Shown piece by piece: positions 1 through 8,478 of a DNA stretch of 35,177 nt (within the stretch, counting starts at the first letter, position 1; every line of letters begins with the position of its first letter). The stretch spans positions 1-35,177 of IMG/VR virus record IMGVR_UViG_3300010149_005498, one strand, 5' to 3'. This DNA is from a virus. Both the position numbers and the translations under genes were made by a program. Below the pieces are notes generated by a model. It saw nothing but the letters and a program-made list of their open reading frames with translations. It made no database searches and was not told the DNA's origin.

Positions 1-2
1 CG

Positions 3-1517
3 GTATTAAGAGCTATGTCGGATGCTATGGGCGGAATTAATGATTTAGATTTATTTTATGATGAGCAAGACGATCTTTTTTATGTTGTAGATAGAAAAGT
101 TACTCCAAAGGTGAAAAGTATTATTCCAACTTTATCTCTAACAGGTACTAAATCTACAATCTCAAGTTTAAGTATTGATAGTAAAATAAGTTCAAACATT
201 GGGAATATGGTATCAATAGCAGCTCAAGGAACAGGAGGACATACAAAAGATAGTATTGGACCACTATTACAATGGAATAGAGGATTATTAGATAGACACA
301 TAATTCATAAATCTCAAAAAAATACTATTGGAGGAGAAGAAATAACAGAAAAAAGAGAAAAACCAGAAGATAGAAGACTTAAAAAATGGATTGAAGATTA
401 TTATGAGTTCTGGGAAGAATTTAATGGTGAAAATTTTGCTGATAATGGAGACTACGATAAAGGGGCAATAAGTAATATTAAAAACTACCATAAAGAATTT
501 TGTAAAAGATGGGTAGTTGATATCTTAATACATAACGAAGAAAATCCAATCCCCGCCCCAGGAGTAATCCCAGTGGAACTATCCTTTACTTCAATGGGAA
601 TTGCAGGATTAAAAATAGGTCAAACATTTAAAATAGAAGAAGGTATTCTACCTCAAAAATACAGTACAAATTTTGGATACATTATAACAGGATTGGCACA
701 TTCTATTGATAATGGAAAGTGGACTACTGATGTTAAAACTCAATTTTACAGTTTGACTCCACCCACACCAGAAGAAGTAAAAGCAGTAGCAGAGAAGCAA
801 GAATGCTCTACTGTAGAATACAGTGATACAAGTAAAGATAGTACTACATCAGCAGAAAAATCACAAGCAGAAGAAGCAGAAGCTACTAATATAGACTCTA
901 CAAATGTTGATTACGATGCAATTAAATCCTCAGTTACAAGTAAAGGTTATAAATGGGATGATAGAGATTTTGCTTTAAATATTGTAGGTATTAGAAACTA
1001 CAATAATATTAAGGACGGTAAGTTACAATTAACAAATAAATTTGATGATATTATGACTATTTCTTGGAAAGAAAACGGAGTAAAAAAATCAGAGAAGTTT
1101 TCTTGTACAACAGATCCAGGTAGGTACTGGTTAGTAGATAATCCAAATTCAAGAGGTACAGCTATTTTAAAAGAAGGTCAACATTTAAATTCTCATGGAT
1201 TTGGAACACATAAAAGAAACCCTCCTTCATACCCTGCATTAGTTCAAATTAACCCGGTTACGGTATGGAGAGATCGAAATGGAGATTCTTTTTACGATTT
1301 TACAAATCCAGAAAGAGGTAATTACGGTATTAACATACATAGAGCAAGCCCTAGCAGGAAGAGTAGACAAGTTACAAAATGGTCTGCAGGATGTCAAGTA
1401 GTAGATAAAGCTCAAAGCTTAGATAGAATTTTAGAAATAGCTAATCAAGCTAAAGATAGGGTAGGACAAAGACAGTTTACCTATACTCTTATTAATTCAA
1501 ATGATTTAACAATATAA
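3..1517 (+). CDS. Baseplate hub-like protein with C-terminal peptidoglycan-active domain (5' partial)
   Basis: The reading frame is open to the window edge, so the ATG at 15 is probably internal and the gene starts upstream. The middle part (about residues 180-255 counted from that ATG) has a PVELSF...GLKIGQTF...FGYIITGLAHSIDNGKWTTDVKTQ pattern, typical of gp27/gpD-like baseplate hub proteins of T4-like phages. A low-complexity Ser/Glu/Ala linker follows near residues 260-295. The C-terminal part has NIH (His442) and WSAGCQ (Cys460), a His/Cys arrangement like that of L,D-transpeptidase (YkuD-type) or related cell-wall domains. I infer a virion protein that attacks or binds peptidoglycan during entry, in place of the T4 gp5 lysozyme. 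The hub call is fairly safe; the enzymatic class of the C-terminus is uncertain. Confidence 0.65.
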   Translation, partial: VLRAMSDAMGGINDLDLFYDEQDDLFYVVDRKVTPKVKSIIPTLSLTGTKSTISSLSIDSKISSNIGNMVSIAAQGTGGHTKDSIGPLLQWNRGLLDRHIIHKSQKNTIGGEEITEKREKPEDRRLKKWIEDYYEFWEEFNGENFADNGDYDKGAISNIKNYHKEFCKRWVVDILIHNEENPIPAPGVIPVELSFTSMGIAGLKIGQTFKIEEGILPQKYSTNFGYIITGLAHSIDNGKWTTDVKTQFYSLTPPTPEEVKAVAEKQECSTVEYSDTSKDSTTSAEKSQAEEAEATNIDSTNVDYDAIKSSVTSKGYKWDDRDFALNIVGIRNYNNIKDGKLQLTNKFDDIMTISWKENGVKKSEKFSCTTDPGRYWLVDNPNSRGTAILKEGQHLNSHGFGTHKRNPPSYPALVQINPVTVWRDRNGDSFYDFTNPERGNYGINIHRASPSRKSRQVTKWSAGCQVVDKAQSLDRILEIANQAKDRVGQRQFTYTLINSNDLTI

Positions 1518-1520
1518 TAT

Positions 1521-2216
1521 ATGTATTTACCTAAAAGCCAATACTGCTTAAAATCAATAGAAGAGTTAGGAACCTTTAATTTAAAAGTTAGTGGTAGAGA
1601 GCAAGATAAAAATAAAATAGAAAGAATAAAAAACACCTTATTTAATCAAACTACTAAGGTGGTAGTAACAAGCTTTGGCGCTATCTACAGCACTCTTGGT
1701 GTTAATTTAGAAAAAGGAGATTTCTCTAACGCAACAGAACTAATATCAGAAGATCCTACAACATCACAACCTACACTAAATACTCCTGGTAATTCAGGAA
1801 GATCTTCTAACAATAGGTTAAAGTCTATAAAATTACCTCCTACATCTAAAGATAGAGACAATGGAGTAATGAAAAGATACTTCTATAAAAACAGAGCAAC
1901 AGGTAACTGTAAAGAATTAAACAGAGCTCAGTATATTAATAATATTAACTCTAGATCTAAACGTGATAAAATAGCCGCAATAGAGTGGTATATAAAAGGT
2001 CCGGTAAAAGATCAAATGATAAACGGTTATTTTTTAGAAGGAATAGAGAGCAAAAATTTAAAGTCAATAGAGTTACTTAAAAAAGAACTTCCCGGGGCAG
2101 AAAAACTTTTACTTGATCCATTGGAGTACGTAAAAAATGAAAATATTGTAGAAGCTACCCCAATATTAGATCAAGATAAAGATATAATTATACCTTCACC
2201 AGGAAAAAGGTTGTAG
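1521..2216 (+). CDS. Hypothetical phage protein, probably structural
   Basis: A 231-residue protein that starts 3 bases after the hub gene and is probably co-transcribed with it. I do not recognise a family. It has a Ser/Thr/Pro/Asn-rich linker near residues 75-110. A charged C-terminal half follows, with Lys/Arg-rich and Asn-rich stretches. There is no signal peptide or membrane segment. Position at the end of the baseplate region suggests a minor tail or baseplate component, or a late accessory protein. That is inference from context only. Confidence 0.5.
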   Translation: MYLPKSQYCLKSIEELGTFNLKVSGREQDKNKIERIKNTLFNQTTKVVVTSFGAIYSTLGVNLEKGDFSNATELISEDPTTSQPTLNTPGNSGRSSNNRLKSIKLPPTSKDRDNGVMKRYFYKNRATGNCKELNRAQYINNINSRSKRDKIAAIEWYIKGPVKDQMINGYFLEGIESKNLKSIELLKKELPGAEKLLLDPLEYVKNENIVEATPILDQDKDIIIPSPGKRL

Positions 2217-2235
2217 ATACGAAAATTTTTCGTAT
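2217..2235. repeat. Perfect 9-bp inverted repeat over a promoter core
   Basis: ATACGAAAA, one central T, then TTTTCGTAT form a perfect dyad. It starts right after the stop of the preceding gene and its right arm contains the TTTTCGTAT part of the putative promoter. With a one-base centre it is unlikely to form an RNA hairpin, so a DNA operator or a divergent promoter pair is more likely. Confidence 0.5.
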
Positions 2236-2239
2236 ATTA
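2226..2239 (+). promoter_or_regulatory. Putative phage promoter (TTTTTCGTATATTA)
   Basis: T-tract, CG, then the TATATTA core recurring in this window. The core ends 17 bases before the GTG start of the following gene, which would give a leader of about 10 bases. Confidence 0.5.
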
Positions 2240-2256
2240 TTAAAAAGGTTTTACAA

Positions 2257-3582
2257 GTGTTTTATATAGTAGAAGAAGAATCAAAATTATCTTCGTTAGA
2301 AGGGTTAGTTAAATTAGGTTGTTATGTAGAGGTAATTCCTGCTAATGACCTATACCATCCACGACTTAATGATACAGTTGCTGTTTATATAAGAATGATA
2401 AACAGTAAACATGGGTACATTATTCCTATTAATCATGACGAAGGACTGAACGTAGATAAGAATCGTATCTACAGTATGCTTTCTAAAGCAGGTAAACTAT
2501 ATACATTAAATAAAAAAAAACTGCTCTACTACTTTAATTTACAGGAAGCCATAGACATATCTCTACTCTATTCTATGGTAGAGTTTAAAAGATTAGAAAT
2601 ACCCGGGGATACTTCAACTATAAATTACTTCTATAATCGATACAGCGATAAGAGAGATTTAAACAGTATTATACCTATAGCTAAACTATACGAACGAAGT
2701 GAGAATATCTACGAAAGTATAAAAAAAGTAATAGATTTAGAAATACCATCAGGTTTTAATTTTTATAATAATATTGCTACTAACGTATTCTACCTACTTG
2801 AACAATCAGGAGTAGGGATACTGTATGATAGTTTTAATAGTTTATTTAAACCTAAAAATCCCATTCATAACACAGTAGATAATAAAGTTTACACAGAATA
2901 TAACCTTTATAATAATACATCTAGACCAACAAACACATTCAACTCAGTAAATTTTGCAGCAATACCAAAAGCAGAAGAGTATAGAAAATGTTTTAAACCT
3001 CAGAATGATTTTTTTGTAGAATTTGACTTTGACGGGTACCATTTAAGACTTCTAGCAGAACAATTAGACTACCCTCTTACAGAAGAATCAGCACATAAAC
3101 AGCTTGCTAAGTATTATTTTGGTAAGGAAGAGATAACAGAAGAGGAGTATGCTAAAGCAAAACAGATTAATTTTCATGCAATTTACGGAAAAATACCTGA
3201 AGAACATAAGAATCTAAAAATATTTAAAGAAATACAAGAATATATTGATGCTATGTGGAAAAGCTTTCAAGAAGGGGGTTATGTCTGGAATCCTCAATCA
3301 GGTAAACACTTTACTCAAGAATTAAAAGATATGAATCCAGCAAAATTAATGAATTATATGATGCAATCGTTGGAAACTTCAAATAATATCATTATATTAA
3401 AAGATATATTAAAGTACTTAAGAAATAAAAAATCTTTTATTACTTTATATACATACGATGCTATCTTATTTGACTTTAGTAAAGACGACGGTAAAGAAAC
3501 TTTAGCAGATATACAGAAAATAATGGAGAGACAAGGTAAATACCCTGTTAAATTTAAATACAACACAGATTTAGTGTTATAG
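2257..3582 (+). CDS. Short DNA polymerase family A-like protein
   Basis: A 441-residue protein with a GTG start placed just after a putative promoter. The C-terminal half carries recognisable family A polymerase motifs. Motif A is EFDFDGYHLRLLAEQL, with the catalytic Asp kept but the usual Glu replaced by His. Motif B is KAKQINFHAIYG, with the O-helix Lys, Phe and Tyr-Gly kept. Motif C is TYDAILFDF, with YDA in place of HDE. The N-terminal about 160 residues hold no DxE exonuclease motif and may be a decayed 3'-5' exonuclease fold. At about half normal size it is distinct from the full polymerase at 26027-28336. It may be an accessory or specialised polymerase, or a non-catalytic paralogue. 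The family call is good; activity is unknown. Confidence 0.7.
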   Translation: MFYIVEEESKLSSLEGLVKLGCYVEVIPANDLYHPRLNDTVAVYIRMINSKHGYIIPINHDEGLNVDKNRIYSMLSKAGKLYTLNKKKLLYYFNLQEAIDISLLYSMVEFKRLEIPGDTSTINYFYNRYSDKRDLNSIIPIAKLYERSENIYESIKKVIDLEIPSGFNFYNNIATNVFYLLEQSGVGILYDSFNSLFKPKNPIHNTVDNKVYTEYNLYNNTSRPTNTFNSVNFAAIPKAEEYRKCFKPQNDFFVEFDFDGYHLRLLAEQLDYPLTEESAHKQLAKYYFGKEEITEEEYAKAKQINFHAIYGKIPEEHKNLKIFKEIQEYIDAMWKSFQEGGYVWNPQSGKHFTQELKDMNPAKLMNYMMQSLETSNNIIILKDILKYLRNKKSFITLYTYDAILFDFSKDDGKETLADIQKIMERQGKYPVKFKYNTDLVL

Positions 3583-3602
3583 AACAGCACAACTATTTAT
3601 AT

Positions 3603-4055
3603 ATGATAACAAACACAACAATACCTAAGTTCGATTACGACATCGAACCTTTTTTTACCAGCGAAGATATGAGTAATAAGCTGTTTTGTACTTTTTCAAC
3701 AGAAGAAGACCTAGATAATGTATTAGGTAATATACAGGAAAGATACAAAATTATATATAATAAGATTTTTGTACTATATTCTAAAAGTCAAGACGAATAT
3801 ATGTGTACATATAATGTTGATTTTGGAAATGTAGGAGCATTTTTAGAAAATACTATATTAGTACATAGAAAAAAAGAAACCAATACACTGTATACTATTA
3901 ACGCTCTTAATACTTTAATAAAAGAATTAAACGGAGGAGTTCTAGACACAAGTTACAGAATAAACTGGCCTGATTATCGCAACTGCGTATTACTTACCAA
4001 AGGTCCAGAATTAAAGAGAGTAAATACAAAGTTATATAAAATTATTGAGCTTTAG
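3603..4055 (+). CDS. Conserved hypothetical protein upstream of gp32-like SSB
   Basis: A 150-residue soluble protein of mixed alpha/beta character between the short polymerase and the single-strand binding protein. I do not recognise a characterised family. The C-terminal stretch, YRINWPDYRNCVLL and then a Lys-rich TKLYKIIEL end, looks well ordered and unlike a random frame. In T4 the gene 32 neighbourhood holds gp33 and gp59, but I see no clear likeness to either. The start is preceded by a CTATTTATA sequence only two bases away. A role in replication is suggested by position only. Confidence 0.55.
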   Translation: MITNTTIPKFDYDIEPFFTSEDMSNKLFCTFSTEEDLDNVLGNIQERYKIIYNKIFVLYSKSQDEYMCTYNVDFGNVGAFLENTILVHRKKETNTLYTINALNTLIKELNGGVLDTSYRINWPDYRNCVLLTKGPELKRVNTKLYKIIEL

Positions 4056-4067
4056 TTGGCGATTTAA

Positions 4068-4085
4068 TTTTTTATTCCTATATTA
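4068..4085 (+). promoter_or_regulatory. Putative promoter before the SSB gene
   Basis: A T-rich stretch then CC-TATATTA, upstream of the gp32-like gene. The leader contains two GTTAT copies, one directly before the ATG. Confidence 0.4.
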
Positions 4086-4115
4086 ATAATAAGTTATAAT
4101 TTTAAAATTAGTTAT

Positions 4116-4922
4116 ATGGACATTAATGCTATTCGCGCTAAATTAGATGCGCTAAACAACAACGGTCAGGATAAAGAGAAAACTGACTATTCCAAGATTT
4201 TCTGGAAACCACAATTAGGAAAGCAAACAGTACGTATTGTACCTTCAGCTTTCGACCCTACTTTCCCTTTTAAGGAATTAAAATTTCATTACGGTATTGG
4301 AAAATACCCTATGGTAGCTTTATCAAACTTTGGTAAGCAAGATCCGATTGAAGAGTTTGTAAAAGAGTTAAGAAAAACCAACGATAAAGATAACTGGTCA
4401 CTTTCTGGCAAAATTTCACCTAAAACTAGAATCTTTGCTCCTGTTGTAGTAAGAGGAGAAGAAGATAAAGGAGTTAGATTATGGGGTTTTGGAGTAACTA
4501 TTTATAAAGCATTACTTGCTTTAGCAGAAGATGAAGATATTGGAGACTTTACCGATGTATTAAACGGATGGGATATGGTAGTAGAACAGCAACAAGGTAA
4601 TCCGTACCCTGAAACAACAGTACGTATTAAACCAAAGCAAACACCTTTATCAGATAATAACGATTTAGTTGATACTTGGTTAAAAACTCAACCTAACCCG
4701 GTAGAGGTACATACTCAATACGATTATGAATTTATTAAAAAGCAGTTACAAAATTACTTAGATCCTTCTGCAGCAGAAGAAAGTAATCAAACACCTGCAA
4801 CTTCAAAAGAAGACAAACTGCCAGAAAGCTTAGGTCAACAAAAAGCAGACTTTACTTTGGAAACAGCTACGGCTGGCAACAAAGATACAGTGAGCAAATT
4901 TGATGATTTATTTAACGAATAG
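4116..4922 (+). CDS. 32: gp32-like single-stranded DNA-binding protein
   Basis: A 268-residue homologue of T4 gp32, which coats single-stranded DNA during replication and recombination. The core reads FWKPQLGKQTVRIVPS, then PFKELKFHYGIGK and a KTRIFAPVVVRGEE-type stretch, matching the gp32 family of marine T4-like phages. The last about 60 residues are Glu/Asp/Gln/Ser-rich and end in the acidic SKFDDLFNE, the usual tail that contacts partner proteins. It is followed after two bases by uvsX, so the two are probably translated from one mRNA. A GTTAT leader precedes the ATG. The assignment is firm. Confidence 0.92.
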   Translation: MDINAIRAKLDALNNNGQDKEKTDYSKIFWKPQLGKQTVRIVPSAFDPTFPFKELKFHYGIGKYPMVALSNFGKQDPIEEFVKELRKTNDKDNWSLSGKISPKTRIFAPVVVRGEEDKGVRLWGFGVTIYKALLALAEDEDIGDFTDVLNGWDMVVEQQQGNPYPETTVRIKPKQTPLSDNNDLVDTWLKTQPNPVEVHTQYDYEFIKKQLQNYLDPSAAEESNQTPATSKEDKLPESLGQQKADFTLETATAGNKDTVSKFDDLFNE

Positions 4923-4924
4923 AA

Positions 4925-5998
4925 ATGGCAAAACAAAAAAAAGAGGTAAAAGCAGCCGCATCTGCGGCAGTCAAGAAGAGTTTTAATCTTGGAAATTTTA
5001 AGAAAAAGAAAGGATTTTCTAATGCATCTGTAAAGTTCAAAGAACAAGGATGGATTCCTTTATCAAAAGCTTTCCAAGATATTACATCTCTTCCTGGCAT
5101 TCCAACAGGGCATATAACCCTACTAAGAGGACATAGTGATACAGGTAAAACAACAGCATTACTAGAAGCTGCTGTAAATGCACAAAAACTAGGAATCTTA
5201 CCAGTATTTATTATATCAGAGATGAAATGGTCGTGGGACCATGCTAAGGAAATGGGCTTAAAATTTGATGAGGTTACTGATGAAAACGGTAACGTAGTAG
5301 ATTACGAGGGTCATTTTCTATATGCTGATAGAGGTACATTAAATACTATTGAAGAAGTTGCCGTATATATGGCTGATCTTATGGATGAACAGGCAAAAGG
5401 AAATTTACCTTTTGATTTATGTTTTTTCTGGGACAGTATAGGTTCTATACCTTGCGATCTTTCAGTACGTTCTAATAAGAATAATAATGAATGGAATGCA
5501 GGAGCGATGTCTACTCAATTTGGTAATAATTTGAATCAAAAGATTCTATTATCTAGGAAAGAGAACTCTCCTTATACAAATACTCTGGTAGCTATTAATA
5601 AGGTATGGACTATGAAGCCTGAATCACCAATGGGACAACCTAAATTACAGAATAAAGGAGGAATGTCTATGTGGTATGATTCAACTTTAGTAATCACTTT
5701 CGGAAATATAACAAACCCTGGAACTTCTAAGATAAAAGCTATTAAAGATGGCCTACAGGTAGAATTCGCTAAACGTACAAACGTTCAAGTAGAGAAAAAC
5801 CATATCGGAGGAGTACAATCCAGAGGACGTGTTGTTATGACATCACATGGGTTTATACCTGATGATAAAAGAGCTATAGATAAGTATAAAAATGAGCATA
5901 AAGAGCATTGGCTAAAATTAGTCGGTAGTATAGATTTTGACTTAATTGAAGAAGGAGACTTAGAAGAAGAATCTATAAAACCTAATATTTTAGATTAA
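4925..5998 (+). CDS. uvsX: UvsX-like RecA-family recombinase
   Basis: A 357-residue strand-exchange ATPase of the UvsX/RecA family. The Walker A motif GHSDTGKTT lies at residues 68-76, after a Lys-rich N-terminus of about 35 residues. LCFFWDSIGSIP near residue 165 is the Walker B region. A GAMSTQFGNNLNQ stretch followed by LVAINKVW fits the DNA-binding loop area. It sits between SSB and the flap nuclease, the classic T4 recombination-dependent replication set, and its stop overlaps the next start (TAATG). Confidence 0.92.
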   Translation: MAKQKKEVKAAASAAVKKSFNLGNFKKKKGFSNASVKFKEQGWIPLSKAFQDITSLPGIPTGHITLLRGHSDTGKTTALLEAAVNAQKLGILPVFIISEMKWSWDHAKEMGLKFDEVTDENGNVVDYEGHFLYADRGTLNTIEEVAVYMADLMDEQAKGNLPFDLCFFWDSIGSIPCDLSVRSNKNNNEWNAGAMSTQFGNNLNQKILLSRKENSPYTNTLVAINKVWTMKPESPMGQPKLQNKGGMSMWYDSTLVITFGNITNPGTSKIKAIKDGLQVEFAKRTNVQVEKNHIGGVQSRGRVVMTSHGFIPDDKRAIDKYKNEHKEHWLKLVGSIDFDLIEEGDLEEESIKPNILD

Positions 5999-7032
5999 TG
6001 GCCAATTATAGTAATATACTTAATAACCTTAAAGAAACCCCGCCCCGAGAGTTGAATGATCACATTCTAGTGATTGACGCTATGAATATGTTAATTCGTA
6101 GTTTTTCATTACTCAAAGCAATGAACCCATCAGGCCATCATATAGGCGGCCTGGTCGGTTTTATGCGTTCATTAGGGTATGTAACTAGAATATTTGATCC
6201 AACGAGAGTAGTTATAGTATGGGACGGGAAAGGAGGATCTGCAAATCGTAAGAATATAGATCCAAACTATAAAGCTCAAAGAGCAACTGCTCGTATAACA
6301 CATTGGGGACTTTATGATTCGAAAGCTGAAGAGCAAGAGGCCCTAATAGGGCAACTTTACAGAACACAAGATTACTTAGAATGCCTGCCAGTCCAACAGA
6401 TTGGAATGGAAAAACTAGAAGCAGATGATATTATAGCGTACATAGCTCAAAAAGCTTCAACATCTAATGTTAAAAAATGTACTATTATATCATCAGATAA
6501 GGACTTTTTGCAGTTAGTCGATAAAACTATCGAAGTATATGCCCCAGTAAAGAAGAAAACATTCAATGAAAGTAATATATTCGAAGAATTAAAAGTTCTT
6601 CCTGAGAATTACAATGTTGTAAAAGCTCTTCTTGGAGATAACTCTGATAATTTAGCAGGAGTAAAAGGACTTGGAATTAAAACAATAATATCAGAATTTC
6701 CTGAACTAGTTAATACATCGGGAACAGACTTACAGTATGTTTATGATACATGTGCAAGTAAGTTAGAGGAAAAAAAATGCAAGAAAATTTTTCCTAAAAT
6801 TATCACAGAGTGGGATCGTGTAGAAACTAATTATAAATTAATGAATTTACATGATTCTGTGTTGGATGATAAAGAAAAAAATCATATATTAGATATAATA
6901 AAGAGTGACATACCCAACCTACAAACAGGGGCATTTTTACATCTTTTAGATCAAGATAAGATAGAAGGGATTACAAAAAATACTGAAGGTTGGTTAGAGA
7001 ACTTTAGAGGTTTAACGGTTTTTAAAAAATAA
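5998..7032 (+). CDS. rnh: RNase H / 5'-3' flap exonuclease (T4 Rnh-like)
   Basis: A 344-residue member of the FEN/5'-3' exonuclease superfamily that removes RNA primers and flaps. The acidic metal sites are visible: ILVIDAMNML near residue 25, VVIVWDGKGG near residue 75, KLEADDIIAYIA near residue 140, and SSDKDFLQL near residue 163. The helix-hairpin-helix is GDNSDNLAGVKGLGIKT near residue 215. It overlaps uvsX by one base and is followed by the helicase after 7 bases. Confidence 0.9.
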   Translation: MANYSNILNNLKETPPRELNDHILVIDAMNMLIRSFSLLKAMNPSGHHIGGLVGFMRSLGYVTRIFDPTRVVIVWDGKGGSANRKNIDPNYKAQRATARITHWGLYDSKAEEQEALIGQLYRTQDYLECLPVQQIGMEKLEADDIIAYIAQKASTSNVKKCTIISSDKDFLQLVDKTIEVYAPVKKKTFNESNIFEELKVLPENYNVVKALLGDNSDNLAGVKGLGIKTIISEFPELVNTSGTDLQYVYDTCASKLEEKKCKKIFPKIITEWDRVETNYKLMNLHDSVLDDKEKNHILDIIKSDIPNLQTGAFLHLLDQDKIEGITKNTEGWLENFRGLTVFKK

Positions 7033-7039
7033 GTTATAG

Positions 7040-8386
7040 ATGACATTAAAAGCATTGAATCAGTATGGAAAAGGATTCCAGCTGAAAGTATTGGGCTCAT
7101 TGCTAACAGATAAGGGTTTTCTTCTAAACGTAAGAGACGTTCTTCAAGAAGATTACTTTGACTCAGACGCACACAAATGGATTATCAATCAGTTAGTTAC
7201 GTATTTTGACAAATACCATACTACTGTAACTATGGATGTTCTTAAAGTAGAATTACAGAAAATAGAGAATGATATTCTTAAGGTAGCGTTAAAAGAAGAG
7301 TTACGTAACTCCTACCAAGCATCACAAGATGATTTAGAATACGTACAAGAAGAATTTACTACTTTTTGTAAAAATCAAGAAATGAAGCAGGCTATATTAA
7401 ATTCTACTGATTTATTAAAAGCAGGGGATTTTGACGGTATTAGAAATACTATTGAAAAAGCAATGCGAGCTGGTATGGATAAAAATATAGGTCATGAATA
7501 TAATAAAGATATTGAGACTAGGTATCGATCTGATTACCGTCCTACTATTCCTTCTCCTTGGCCTGTTCTTAATGATGGTATTCAAGGAGGATTTGGGCCT
7601 GGGGATTTGGCTATTGTATTTGGTAATCCTGGTGGCGGTAAGTCATGGACTATGGTGGCTATTGCTGCTCATGCTGTTAAGCTTGGGCATAAAGTCAATT
7701 ATTACACTTTGGAACTCGGGGAAGACTACGTTGGTAAACGATTTGACTGCTACTTTACAGGGTACTCTATTGATGAAGTTAATAACCATCGTAAAGATGT
7801 ACAAAAAGTAGTAGATAACTTAAAAGGTAAGTTAATTGTTAAAGAGTATGCACCTAAAAATGCTTCTGTAAATACAATTAAATCTCATATCCAGAAATGT
7901 ATAGATATGGACCACAAGCCTGATTTAGTTATAATTGACTACGTGGATTACTTAAGAGCTCCTTCAAGAGGTAAGTCTTTTGAAAGGAAAGACGAAATTG
8001 ATGATGTATTTATAGCTACTAAAGGTCTTGCAAAAGATATGAAAATACCTATATTAACTCCATCACAAGTAAATCGAATGGGTGCTAAAGATTCTGTTAT
8101 AGAGGGTGACAAAGCAGCAGGTTCTTACGATAAGATGATGGTAGCAGATATTTGCTTGTCTCTATCTAGACAGAAAGAAGATAAAGTACTAGGAACTGGA
8201 CGCGTTCATGTTATGAAAAATAGATACGGTCAAGATGGTATGACTTATAATGTAAAAATGGATACCAATAACGGTCATATTGAATTTGAAGGAAAAGCTG
8301 ACTTAGACGAACAATTAAATTCTACACAAGGTCCTATCTTCAGTCTTTCAAGAGAAAAAATGTCAGAGCTATTTGATAAAAAGTAG
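7040..8386 (+). CDS. 41: gp41-like replicative DNA helicase (DnaB family)
   Basis: A 448-residue hexameric helicase of the DnaB/gp41 family. An N-terminal helical domain of about 165 residues is followed by the RecA-like core, with Walker A GNPGGGKS at 195-202 and Walker B LVIIDY at 296-301. A conserved TPSQVNRMGAKD segment and a C-terminal ...RYGQDGMTYNV stretch complete the core. No primase (gp61) gene is visible nearby. The ATG is preceded by GTTATAG. A rho-independent terminator follows the gene and closes the replication unit. Confidence 0.9.
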   Translation: MTLKALNQYGKGFQLKVLGSLLTDKGFLLNVRDVLQEDYFDSDAHKWIINQLVTYFDKYHTTVTMDVLKVELQKIENDILKVALKEELRNSYQASQDDLEYVQEEFTTFCKNQEMKQAILNSTDLLKAGDFDGIRNTIEKAMRAGMDKNIGHEYNKDIETRYRSDYRPTIPSPWPVLNDGIQGGFGPGDLAIVFGNPGGGKSWTMVAIAAHAVKLGHKVNYYTLELGEDYVGKRFDCYFTGYSIDEVNNHRKDVQKVVDNLKGKLIVKEYAPKNASVNTIKSHIQKCIDMDHKPDLVIIDYVDYLRAPSRGKSFERKDEIDDVFIATKGLAKDMKIPILTPSQVNRMGAKDSVIEGDKAAGSYDKMMVADICLSLSRQKEDKVLGTGRVHVMKNRYGQDGMTYNVKMDTNNGHIEFEGKADLDEQLNSTQGPIFSLSREKMSELFDKK

Positions 8387-8410
8387 AATATATATGCTAT
8401 TTATGGTAAC

Positions 8411-8451
8411 ATCTCCAATAGCAGATATAGCTTTCTCTGGAGATTTTTTTT
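8411..8451 (+). terminator. Rho-independent terminator after helicase gene
   Basis: ATCTCCA (8411-8417) pairs with TGGAGAT (8438-8444) around a 20-base loop, followed directly by a run of seven T. Confidence 0.75.
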
Positions 8452-8478
8452 GTCTAATCTATTAATTAAAATTAAAAA

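Noticed and set aside
7494-7811. Hydrophobic 105-codon open frame on the + strand
   Set aside because: Another frame of the helicase gene, whose Walker motifs lie in the correct frame here.
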